A program made the translations under genes and the position numbers. The notes beneath the pieces are model-generated. The model saw nothing but the letters and a program-made list of their open reading frames with translations, searched no databases and was not told where the DNA came from. A stretch of 64,000 nt of DNA from JADGGM01 sp035277485 (GTDB taxonomy: Bacteria > Gemmatimonadota > Gemmatimonadetes > Gemmatimonadales > Gemmatimonadaceae). This document shows positions 26,448-34,389 of the stretch, in pieces; the stretch's first letter is position 1; every line of letters begins with the position of its first letter. The stretch spans positions 5,304 through 69,303 of the forward strand of contig DATEKK010000134.1 of assembly GCA_035277485.1 (NCBI GenBank), read 5' to 3'.

Positions 26448-27971
26448 TCAGCGCACGCTACCCGGAAACACCGCGCGATACTGGCGGCCGAAGAATGCAT
26501 GGATCGACAGAACGGGCCGGCCGCGCTGCCGCACGATGATGGGCGGCAGAGAATCGATGCGGGCAAAGTACGGCGCATATAAACGCCTAACGCCAGACGG
26601 CCCGCGCGTGTGATCGATCAGCACGGCATCGCGTCCGAGGAACGCGCGCTGATCCGCGAGATAGCCGAAGTGGTGCGGCGACCCGCACAGGCACAACACG
26701 GGCACGTCCGGCCCGAGCGTGTAACCGATCTTGCCGGCGTCCATCCATTTCACCGCCGCGACGAACGGGCCTCCGCCGCGGCCGACGCCTAACACGGCCA
26801 GGCGCGGGCGCGCATCGGCCCAGTCCAGCATCTCGGCGGCCGGCCCGCCTGTCGCGACCAGCGACGGCGCGACCCGATGCATCCAGCCCATCAACGCCTC
26901 GGACCACGCCGCCGCGAGCACGATGCCGAACGCAACCACCGAGCCCACGAGCCATCGGCGCGCGCGACGGTCGCGCGCGTCGAGTCGCCGCGCGACGGCG
27001 TCGCCGAGCAGGGGAAACACCATCAGGTAGCCCACCATCGGCCAGTGCGGGAGCCCGGGGCTACCGCCTAACGAAACCAGCGTGAAGAACGCGATCGGCG
27101 GCGCCGCCATGCAGCAGAGCAGCCAGCGCACCGCGTCAGCCGGCCCGCGGCGGAGCGCGCGCGCCAGCACGACGACGAGCGGCACCCAGAGCCAGGGGAG
27201 CAGGTAGAGCGCCTGGCCCGCCACGTTCTCGAGCAGCGCGACGATCCCGGACTCGCGGCCCCCCGCACCGCGCCCGAGCTGAAACGCAAACGAGGCCCAG
27301 CCGTGCGACGCGTTCCACGCCACCGTGGGCACCGCGCCTAACGCAGCAACGAGCGTCGCCGCGATGGGACCGGGGCCCGAGAGCGCGCGGCGCGATGCTC
27401 GGCGCGTCGCGAAGAACAGCGCCACGCCGATCGGCAGAAAAATCGCCTGGTACTTGGAGAGGGCGGCACCCGCCGCGCACCCGCCCGCGAGCAGCCACCA
27501 GCGAGTGGCCCGCGTCGGAGGCCCGGTGATGGCGTGCGCGAGGCACAGCACGGCGCCCGCCATGAACAGGTCGAGCGGCCCGTCCGGCAGCACCCATCCG
27601 CCGGCGGCCACCGTGAACACCGGTGCAATGGCCAGGAGCAGCGCGGCGATCGCGCCCGCTCGGGCGCCTCCAATCTCTTCGCCTAACCGGAACACGACCC
27701 ACGTCGTGCCGGCGAACATGAGGATGAACGGCGCGCGGAGGAGGAGCGCGTTCTCGCTGCCGGTGGCTCGGGCGAGCAGCCCCGGAATCCAGAACGACAG
27801 CCCGGGGTGGTCGAAGTACGCCCAACTGGGCGTCCGCGCGACCACCACAGCGTACGATTCGTCGACGCCCAGTCCGACCGTCGCCGCGAGCGCGACGCGC
27901 AGGACGGTCCCGATCACCAGGACTGCGAGCAGCAGTCGCTTGGGACCTGCGTGGATCGAGCCTTCGCGCAT
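26448..27971 (-). CDS. ArnT/PMT-like membrane glycosyltransferase (GT39 type)
   Basis: A 507-residue protein with about ten membrane helices. The first periplasmic loop carries GLGVDESYAVVVARTP...YFDHPGLSFW, the acidic DE pair and aromatic pattern of dolichyl-phosphate mannosyltransferase-like enzymes. Polyprenyl-phosphate sugar is the usual donor; the acceptor is unknown. The ATG at 27971 is used. The longer frame to 28100 is impossible as protein, because it translates the tRNA-Phe gene. The start lies 18 bases from the tRNA, so the two may be cotranscribed. Confidence 0.85.
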   Translation of the reverse strand: MREGSIHAGPKRLLLAVLVIGTVLRVALAATVGLGVDESYAVVVARTPSWAYFDHPGLSFWIPGLLARATGSENALLLRAPFILMFAGTTWVVFRLGEEIGGARAGAIAALLLAIAPVFTVAAGGWVLPDGPLDLFMAGAVLCLAHAITGPPTRATRWWLLAGGCAAGAALSKYQAIFLPIGVALFFATRRASRRALSGPGPIAATLVAALGAVPTVAWNASHGWASFAFQLGRGAGGRESGIVALLENVAGQALYLLPWLWVPLVVVLARALRRGPADAVRWLLCCMAAPPIAFFTLVSLGGSPGLPHWPMVGYLMVFPLLGDAVARRLDARDRRARRWLVGSVVAFGIVLAAAWSEALMGWMHRVAPSLVATGGPAAEMLDWADARPRLAVLGVGRGGGPFVAAVKWMDAGKIGYTLGPDVPVLCLCGSPHHFGYLADQRAFLGRDAVLIDHTRGPSGVRRLYAPYFARIDSLPPIIVRQRGRPVLSIHAFFGRQYRAVFPGSVR

Positions 27972-27988
27972 GGACAGGCTCTGGAAAG

Positions 27989-28061
<73 letters not shown>

Positions 28062-28201
28062 GAAGCACAAAAAGTTAGCCGGTCCGCTTGCCGTCCTCAA
28101 GCGGATGTCCGGAGCGCGTGAGCCGCCTCGAACGGGTGAGTCGAATCGCCGCGCGCCTACGTCAAACGAATTGTCCCGGTCGCTGGCAGGCGCGGCAGCA
28201 C

Positions 28202-28230
28202 TTGACGCGATCTATGGGACAACGAAGTAT
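28202..28230 (+). promoter_or_regulatory. Candidate promoter for the cupredoxin gene
   Basis: TTGACG (28202-28207) and AAGTAT (28225-28230) are separated by 17 bases and lie about 40 bases before the ATG at 28269. The -35 is good and the -10 weak. Nothing else was seen in 28062-28268. Confidence 0.3.
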
Positions 28231-28268
28231 TGCGCATCCCCGTCATCCTCTTTTCCCCCGAGTCCCCC

Positions 28269-29162
28269 ATGCGGCAACCCATACGTCTCTGCGTCGCGCC
28301 ACTCGTGGCCGCCGCCGCGCTCGCGGCGTGCACCCGCTCGGCGCCCGATGCCAAAACCACCGACAGCACGACCGCCGCGGCACCCGCGCCCGCGGCCACG
28401 TCAAACGTCCTCACCATCACGGCCACCGACTACGCGTTCGACGCGCCGGCACAGGTTCCGGCCGGCTTCACCACCATTCGCGTCCAGTCGAACGGCAAGG
28501 AACCGCACCAGGCGGCACTCATCCGCATCGAGCAAGGCAAAACCTTCGCGGACTTCGCCGCCGCAGTGAAGGCCATGGCCAAGGAGCCCGGCCCTCCGCC
28601 GGCGTGGCTGGTCGACGACGGCGGCCCGAACCCGCCTATGCCTAACGGAACGGCCGAGTCGATCCAGTATCTCGCGCCGGGGACCTACGCCATCGTCTGC
28701 TTCGTGCCGAGTCCCGACGGCACGCCGCACATCGCCAAGGGCATGATGCGCGAGCTCACGGTCACGCCGATGAGCACGGCCGGCGCCGTCGCCGCGCCTA
28801 ACGCAGATGCGTCGATCACGCTCGCCGACTACAGCTTCACCGACGCGGCGCCGCTCGGCCCCGGCCACCACGTCATCCGCGTGACGAACAACGGGCCCCA
28901 GTCGCACGAAGTGGTGCTCATCCGTCTCGAGCCCGGCAAGACCGGCGCGCAGTTCGCGCAATGGGTCAACGGCATGAAGGGCCCGCCGCCGGGCGCTTTG
29001 TTAGGCGGCGTCGCCGCGATGGCCCCGGGCGACACGGCCTACTTCCCGGCCGACCTCACCCCCGGCAACTACGCGTTCGTCTGCTTCGTGCCCGACAGCA
29101 AAGACGGAAAGCCGCACGTCATGCACGGCATGGTGAAGGACTTCGAGGTCAAGGGAACGTGA
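28269..29162 (+). CDS. Double cupredoxin-like lipoprotein
   Basis: A 297-residue lipoprotein (lipobox LAAC, Cys about 21). It contains two homologous domains, each starting ITATDYAFDAP / ITLADYSFTDA and ending with an FVPSPDGTPHIAKGMMREL / FVPDSKDGKPHVMHGMVKDF strand. This resembles plastocyanin/azurin folds. The first conserved His is in KEPHQAALIR and SHEVVLIR, then Cys in AIVCFVP/AFVCFVP, then His and Met. That is the expected His-Cys-His-Met order of a type 1 copper site, in both domains. It may be an electron carrier, or a copper-binding or structural protein; no partner is adjacent. Confidence 0.75.
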   Translation: MRQPIRLCVAPLVAAAALAACTRSAPDAKTTDSTTAAAPAPAATSNVLTITATDYAFDAPAQVPAGFTTIRVQSNGKEPHQAALIRIEQGKTFADFAAAVKAMAKEPGPPPAWLVDDGGPNPPMPNGTAESIQYLAPGTYAIVCFVPSPDGTPHIAKGMMRELTVTPMSTAGAVAAPNADASITLADYSFTDAAPLGPGHHVIRVTNNGPQSHEVVLIRLEPGKTGAQFAQWVNGMKGPPPGALLGGVAAMAPGDTAYFPADLTPGNYAFVCFVPDSKDGKPHVMHGMVKDFEVKGT

Positions 29163-29163
29163 C

Positions 29164-29562
29164 CTACCGGCTCCCGTGACGCGCAGTAACCACCGACTTG
29201 ATCCCGCCGCGTACGTTGAAGTCGCCCACGACTTCCATGTAACTGGGTGATGCGCACGCGGCGAGATCATCGAGGATCCGGTTCACCGCGCGCTCGTAGA
29301 AAATCCCATCGTTGCGGAAGCTCCAGAGATACAGCTTGAGGCTCTTGAGCTCGATGCAGCGCTCCGCCGGCACATACGTGATGCGAATGGTGCCGAAGTC
29401 CGGCGCGCCACCCTGCAGCAGCGAGAGCTCCGCGGCGTCGCTCTCGATCCCGCCAACAGGACAGAGCGAGGTGAACTCCGGGCACTCGAGACGAATCTCG
29501 TACGCACGGCCGATATGTGGATTGGGAAACGTCTCGAGCAGCTCGGGGCGCGGCATGCTCAA
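29164..29562 (-). CDS. queF: NADPH-dependent 7-cyano-7-deazaguanine reductase QueF
   Basis: A 132-residue enzyme reducing preQ0 to preQ1 in queuosine synthesis. Seen: FTSLCPV with catalytic Cys, ELKSLKLYLWSFRNDGIFYE and the GDFNVRGGIKSVV C-terminus. This is the short, single-domain type. Between the catalytic Cys and the DFGTI strand there is an insert of about 14 residues (GGIESDAAELSLLQ) where most homologues read CPVTGQPDF. A QueE-like gene lies 1 kb upstream; queC and queD are not adjacent. Confidence 0.9.
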   Translation of the reverse strand: MSMPRPELLETFPNPHIGRAYEIRLECPEFTSLCPVGGIESDAAELSLLQGGAPDFGTIRITYVPAERCIELKSLKLYLWSFRNDGIFYERAVNRILDDLAACASPSYMEVVGDFNVRGGIKSVVTARHGSR

Positions 29563-29618
29563 GAATAGACGGCTGTTCTAGATCGAGCAACGCGCCGCAG
29601 CGCCGCGGAGCCGTGCGC

Positions 29619-30563
29619 TCAGTCGTTGCGCAGCCGCTTCGACATCTCCTCGAGTAACCGCCGTTCGTCGTGCGTCAGGCTGCTGATGCCGCGCTCGGAA
29701 ATCTTGTCGAGCACGAGATCGAGCTCCTCCGTCTTTTTCTTGCCCACTTTGCTGGCGAGCGACGGACCCAGCGTCTCGCGCTTGGCCATGAGCGCGTTGC
29801 TGCGTGCGACGATCTCGTCGACTTCGTTAGTCCGCTCGCGCGAGCGCGGCTGCGCACGCGGAATCGCGCGCGGTGTCTCGTCGGTGATGTCCGGTACCTG
29901 CGACATACGCTGGCGCAGCCGGTCGATGCCGCTCGTACCGCCCGCCGCACCATTGTGTGCCGCGGCAACGCGCAGATAGAGATAGCCGACGAACAGTCCG
30001 CCCAGGTGCGCCATGTACGCGACGCCGGTGTCACCACCGTTGAGCGACACCATGCCCTGGACCACCGTGATCCCGACCAGCAACACGACGTACCAGCGAA
30101 CCTTGATCGAGATGAAGACGAACGGGAAGAGCGTCACTTCCTCATCGGGCCAGCGCATCGCGTAGGCGAGCATCACGCCGAAGATCGCGGCCGACGCGCC
30201 CAGGAGATACTGGCCGTCGCGCGCGATCATGAGATGGAACAACCATCCGCCTAACCCGCAGAGCACGTAGTAGAACGTGAAGCTCCGCGCGTTCCACGCG
30301 CGCTCGACGCGCGGGCCGAACATCCACAGCATCCACATGTTCAGCAGCAGGTGCCAGAACCCCGCGTGCACGAACATGTAGGTGACGATGGTCCACGGAC
30401 GTGTCGTGAGGTCGCGCACCTCGAACGCGAGCGCGCGCTGCACATCCGCCGGCCCAACCAGCGTCAGCTGGATGAAGAAGACCGCGACGTTGAGCGCGAT
30501 CAACCACTGGACGGCCGGGGTAAGGCGCGGTGCTTCCTGTTCGTCGACGCTCGTGAAAGCCAT
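29619..30563 (-). CDS. Rhomboid-family intramembrane serine protease
   Basis: A 314-residue protein with six membrane helices. The catalytic Ser 124 is in GASAAIFG, His 186 in AHLGG, and HAGFWHLLLNMWMLWMFG gives the conserved His/Asn. The cytosolic C-terminal tail of about 110 residues (DEIVARSNALMAKRE, ISSLTHDERRLLEEMSKRLR) is the DUF6576 tail often fused to rhomboids in this phylum. The substrate is unknown. A TATAAC element (30598-30593) lies 30 bases before the start as a possible -10 site. Confidence 0.9.
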   Translation of the reverse strand: MAFTSVDEQEAPRLTPAVQWLIALNVAVFFIQLTLVGPADVQRALAFEVRDLTTRPWTIVTYMFVHAGFWHLLLNMWMLWMFGPRVERAWNARSFTFYYVLCGLGGWLFHLMIARDGQYLLGASAAIFGVMLAYAMRWPDEEVTLFPFVFISIKVRWYVVLLVGITVVQGMVSLNGGDTGVAYMAHLGGLFVGYLYLRVAAAHNGAAGGTSGIDRLRQRMSQVPDITDETPRAIPRAQPRSRERTNEVDEIVARSNALMAKRETLGPSLASKVGKKKTEELDLVLDKISERGISSLTHDERRLLEEMSKRLRND

Positions 30564-30654
30564 GCGGACCTGCGTACGTGGACAGCCTTGTCGTTATAAC
30601 ACGATCGAATTGGGGCGGTTCCTCTCACCAACCCCTTAGAACCGGTGCCATGCG

Positions 30655-31317
30655 CTAACGACCACCGACCGGGCCCGGAATCCGAAGCCAAAAGGCGAGG
30701 TCGTTGTGGATGGCCATCCCGCGTTCCAATAGCGAAGCGTATCGCCGGTCCACCCCCGTGCGCTCCGCCCCAACTACTGGATGGACAACAATCTTCGTGC
30801 CGGGGGCTACCCGGTGTGCTTGCTCTATGAACCACAACATCTGCCCGTCCGTGGTCCCCTCGTGTGGCGTCAATACGGCAGCATGGTCGCGACCGGCAGC
30901 AGAAGCGGCCGCGAGTGAGGCCAGCGCCCGATCGAGGCTCGAGGCCGTGTTCACGAACTCGACGGTCACCTGAACCATGGACACGTACGGCGCCACTTTC
31001 GTGACCGACTCGGGCCGCTCACCATCGCAGTCCACCATCACCGGGATCGGCGACTGCCATCGCTGCAACGCGTCGACGATCAATTCCTCGCTGGCCAACG
31101 GGTCGCGGCCGCTCAGCGAAATCGAGTGCAGCGGAGACTGTCCCACCACGCGCTGGACATGCCGCGCCAACATCTCTGGCGTGTACAGCACCGCTGTCTC
31201 TGCTTCCGCCGCGAATCGCACGAACAGCTGGCGTCTCCCCATCCAGACGCCTTGGCTCTGGATGCCGGGCGAGATCCCTGCGATCGCGGCTGCCGGTCCC
31301 GTGGTGCGCGCCGTCAC
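30655..31317 (-). CDS. QueE-like radical-SAM homologue lacking the Fe-S cysteines
   Basis: A 220-residue protein. The opening ISPGIQSQGVWMGRRQLFVRFA matches 7-carboxy-7-deazaguanine synthase (QueE), but the CxxxCxxC loop that should follow is missing: the sequence goes straight to AEAETAVLYTPEML. The second motif GGEP is altered to GRDP (SISLSGRDPLAS). It cannot bind the usual 4Fe-4S cluster, so it is probably not a radical enzyme. The GTG start at 31317 overlaps the ddl stop (GTGA), so it is cotranslated with ddl. No frameshift is visible and the reading frame is intact, which argues for a retained but changed function. Confidence 0.65.
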   Translation of the reverse strand: MTARTTGPAAAIAGISPGIQSQGVWMGRRQLFVRFAAEAETAVLYTPEMLARHVQRVVGQSPLHSISLSGRDPLASEELIVDALQRWQSPIPVMVDCDGERPESVTKVAPYVSMVQVTVEFVNTASSLDRALASLAAASAAGRDHAAVLTPHEGTTDGQMLWFIEQAHRVAPGTKIVVHPVVGAERTGVDRRYASLLERGMAIHNDLAFWLRIPGPVGGR

Positions 31318-32369
31318 GTGTCGTGTCTCCCCCCGATCGCCGGCGATGGTTTCGCCATCGCGAGTTGCACGATGCGCTCGCACAGCGCACCGAAATCCAT
31401 TCCCATCGCGGCCGCTGCCTGCGGCAACAAGCTCAGTGGCGTCATCCCGGGCAGCGTGTTCGCCTCGAGACAGAAAAATTCACCGCGGTCACTCATACGG
31501 AAGTCGATGCGCGCGTAGCCGTCAAGCTTGAGCGCGCGAAACGCTGCCAGCGCCAGCCGTTGAATCTCTGCCGTCTCGTTCGCTGAGAGTTTGGCGGGGA
31601 ATTCTTCGCGCGCCATGCCTGGCGTGTACTTGCACTCGTAGTCGTAAATCTCGTGCGCCGGGAAGATTTCGCCCACCGGCAGCGCGCGATCTCCGAGCAC
31701 GCTCACTGTGAGCTCCCGTCCGGGAACGAACCGCTCGATCATCACCTCGTCGTCGTATCGCATGGCGTCGGTCACTGCCGGCGCGAGCTCCGCACCCGAG
31801 CGAACAACCGAAAGCCCAACCGTCGATCCCTGCTTGGATGGCTTCACGATCACGGGCCATCCCAATTTTTGTTCGACACACGCGGCGTCTGGACGAACCT
31901 CACTGGCCTCGCTAACGAGCAGCCAGTCGGCCGTGGGGACACCAGCCGCGCGAAACAAGATCTTCGAGAGATCCTTGTCCATCGCGAGAGCGCTCGCCAG
32001 ATGACCGCTTCCGGTGTATCGCACGCCAACCATGTCGAGCAACGCTTGCACGGTACCGTCTTCCCCGAACCCGCCGTGCAGTGCCAGGAACACGACGTCG
32101 GCCTTTCGAACCGCGGGCAGCGTTCCGAGGGATGGCGAGAGGGACGTTTGCGTCATGTGCTCGAGCGCACTCAACGACGGCGGCGCCGTCTTCATCACAC
32201 CGGCGTTTTCCATCGCGCGCTCTTCGCTCTCGTCGATCACACCCCGCGCCGGATCGAGCGACGTCACATCATGTCCGATCTCGCGCAGCGCTCGCGCAAT
32301 GCGAAGTCCCGACGCCAACGACACATCTCGCTCCGCCGACGTTCCACCCAACAGCACCGTGATCTTCAT
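31314..32369 (-). CDS. ddl: D-alanine--D-alanine ligase
   Basis: A 351-residue ATP-grasp ligase making D-Ala-D-Ala for peptidoglycan. Seen: VLLGGTSAERDVSLASG at the N-terminus, ALHGGFGEDGTVQALLD, WPVIVKPSKQGSTVGLSVV for ATP binding, and the metal-binding FFCLEANTLPGMTPLS. There is an insert around EERAMENAGVMKTAPPS. The ATG at 32369 begins at the conserved MKITVLLGG. No clear Shine-Dalgarno is seen, so it may be a leaderless or weakly translated message. Confidence 0.93.
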   Translation of the reverse strand: MKITVLLGGTSAERDVSLASGLRIARALREIGHDVTSLDPARGVIDESEERAMENAGVMKTAPPSLSALEHMTQTSLSPSLGTLPAVRKADVVFLALHGGFGEDGTVQALLDMVGVRYTGSGHLASALAMDKDLSKILFRAAGVPTADWLLVSEASEVRPDAACVEQKLGWPVIVKPSKQGSTVGLSVVRSGAELAPAVTDAMRYDDEVMIERFVPGRELTVSVLGDRALPVGEIFPAHEIYDYECKYTPGMAREEFPAKLSANETAEIQRLALAAFRALKLDGYARIDFRMSDRGEFFCLEANTLPGMTPLSLLPQAAAAMGMDFGALCERIVQLAMAKPSPAIGGRHDT

Positions 32370-32431
32370 GGGGGAAGAATGGGCGCGCACTGATGGTGCG
32401 GCAAGGTAGACCGCGCGGCTACATTGATGCC

Positions 32432-32959
32432 ATGCACGTCGTGAGTACTCCGGTTCGTTGCGCCGACCATCGCGCCACGGGTTCGCGCGCGCGCCGCGCC
32501 GTTCAAGGCGCGGTGCTTGCGACAGCGATGCTCGCCGGCTCGGGCTGTATCGATCGAGACACGACGCAGAAGGCCATCGAAAGCGTCCAGGAATCCGCGG
32601 GTGTGCGACCCGACAGCATGCCGGTCATGCTCAACGACAAATCGCCGTTTCTCTATCCCATGTCCCTGTACAAACAGGGCGTCCAGGCAAACGTCACGCT
32701 GCGCATCCGCATCGATTCCGTGGGTATGGTTGCGCCCGAGTCCACGACGGTGGTGGAATCCTCGGGATATCCGGCCCTCGATTCGGCCGCTGTGAGCGGT
32801 TCGCAATCGCTGCGATTCAAGCCGGCCATGCTGCACGGCCAGCCGATGAGCATCTCGATTCTGCTGCCGGTGTTTTTCCGCCGGCCGGACATGCCGCCGC
32901 TTCCCGGCGACACCGTGCTGCGCGACACCGCGCATTCCGCCCAACACCGTACGCCATGA
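32432..32959 (+). CDS. TonB C-terminal-domain lipoprotein
   Basis: A 175-residue protein with a long N-terminal segment and lipobox AGSGC (Cys about 39). The C-terminal 90 residues (ANVTLRIRIDSVGMVAPESTTVVESSGYPALDSAAVSGSQSLRFKPAMLHGQPM) match the TonB/energy-transducer C-terminal domain. There is no N-terminal membrane anchor typical of TonB proper. Its stop overlaps the start of the downstream cysteine-metabolism gene by four bases, which is unexpected functionally. Confidence 0.75.
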   Translation: MHVVSTPVRCADHRATGSRARRAVQGAVLATAMLAGSGCIDRDTTQKAIESVQESAGVRPDSMPVMLNDKSPFLYPMSLYKQGVQANVTLRIRIDSVGMVAPESTTVVESSGYPALDSAAVSGSQSLRFKPAMLHGQPMSISILLPVFFRRPDMPPLPGDTVLRDTAHSAQHRTP

Positions 32960-34389
32960 GCACCTCCTCCGTGTCGACCTCCACTCCGCTGACGATTGCG
33001 AGCCAGCGCAACCGGATGCCCTACGACGACGTCCTCCAGACCATCGGGTGGACGCCGCTCATCCGGCTCAATCACGTGACGCAGGGCATCGCGACGCCCG
33101 TGTACGGGAAGGCGGAGTTCTTCAATCCCGGCGGGAGCGTGAAGGATCGCATCGGCCTTCCTATCATCGAACGGGCCGAGCGAGAAGGGAAGCTCAAGCC
33201 CGGCGGCACGGTGGTCGAGGGAACGAGCGGCAACACCGGGATCGGGCTGGCGATCGCCGCGGCGCTCAAGGGCTACCAGTGCATCTTCACGATGCCCGAC
33301 AAGATGTCGCAGGAAAAAGTGCGGCTGCTCAAGGCATTCGGCGCCGAAGTGATCGTCACGCCGACGGCGGTGCCGCCTGATCACCCGGACAACTACGTGA
33401 TGATGGCCAAGCGGATCGCGTCCGAGCTGCCTAACGCAATCCTGGCCAACCAATTCTACAACGACGCCAACCCGCAAGCGCACTACGAGACCACCGGTCC
33501 CGAGCTGTGGGAGCAGACCGCGGGGCGCATCACGCATTTCGTGGCGTCGGCGGGGACAGGCGGCACGATTACCGGCGCGGGCCGCTACCTCAAGGAGAAA
33601 AACCCCGCCATTCGCATCATCGCGGGCGATCCCACCGGCTCGATTCTCGCCGAGTATTGGCGCAGCAAGGGCAAGAACAAGGTCGAAGGAACGCCGTACA
33701 AGGTCGAGGGCATTGGACAGGACAAGCTGCCGGGCACGTTGGACATGAGCATCATCGACGACTATCGCACGGTCAGCGACCGTGACGCGTTCGCGATGGC
33801 CCGTCGTCTCACCCGCGAGGAGGGGTTGTTCGTGGGCGGATCGGCGGGACTCATCGCGCACGTCGCGCTGCAAGTGGCGCGTGAAGTGAACGACCCGCAC
33901 GCGCTCGTCGTGACGTTCCTCTGCGACACGGGCGAGCGATATCTGTCCAAGCTCTACAACGATGACTGGATGCGCGAGAACCAGTTGCTCGCCCCCGATC
34001 GCGTCCGCATCGCCGACCTCCTGGGCGCCAAGCCGGACCACGCGCCGGCGGTGGTGTCGGTGGCCACCGGCGCCACGGTGCGCCAAGCGCTCCGGCTCAT
34101 GAACCTGCACGACGTGTCGCAGCTGCCGGTGATCGAGGGCAACAACTGCGTCGGCTCCGTGAGCGAAGGCGTCGTGTCGGCCAAAGCGCTCGAGGACACG
34201 AAGCTGTTGGATGCCACGGTGAGCGACGTGATGGACGCGCCGTTTCCGTTAGTCGAATCGGGCCAATCGCTCGACAGCGTGGTGAAGTTGCTCACCAAGT
34301 CGAATCCGGCGGTACTGGTGCGGTCGCAGGATCGCATCACGGGCATCGTGACTCGCTCGGACGTTCTGCAATTTCTCATGGCGCGATGA
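32956..34389 (+). CDS. Cystathionine beta-synthase with CBS domain pair
   Basis: A 477-residue PLP enzyme. The catalytic domain has NPGGSVKDRIGLP with the PLP Lys (about residue 55), EGTSGNTGIGLA, and the ASAGTGGTITGAGRYLKEK phosphate-binding loop. The GVGQD-equivalent is EGIGQDKLPGTLD. Residues from about 345 form two CBS repeats (MNLHDVSQLPVIEGNNCVGSV..., VVKLLTKSNPAVLVRSQDRITGIVTRSDVLQFL). The domain layout matches cystathionine beta-synthase rather than plain cysteine synthase. The ATG overlaps the upstream stop, and the stop overlaps the next gene. Confidence 0.9.
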   Translation: MSTSSVSTSTPLTIASQRNRMPYDDVLQTIGWTPLIRLNHVTQGIATPVYGKAEFFNPGGSVKDRIGLPIIERAEREGKLKPGGTVVEGTSGNTGIGLAIAAALKGYQCIFTMPDKMSQEKVRLLKAFGAEVIVTPTAVPPDHPDNYVMMAKRIASELPNAILANQFYNDANPQAHYETTGPELWEQTAGRITHFVASAGTGGTITGAGRYLKEKNPAIRIIAGDPTGSILAEYWRSKGKNKVEGTPYKVEGIGQDKLPGTLDMSIIDDYRTVSDRDAFAMARRLTREEGLFVGGSAGLIAHVALQVAREVNDPHALVVTFLCDTGERYLSKLYNDDWMRENQLLAPDRVRIADLLGAKPDHAPAVVSVATGATVRQALRLMNLHDVSQLPVIEGNNCVGSVSEGVVSAKALEDTKLLDATVSDVMDAPFPLVESGQSLDSVVKLLTKSNPAVLVRSQDRITGIVTRSDVLQFLMAR

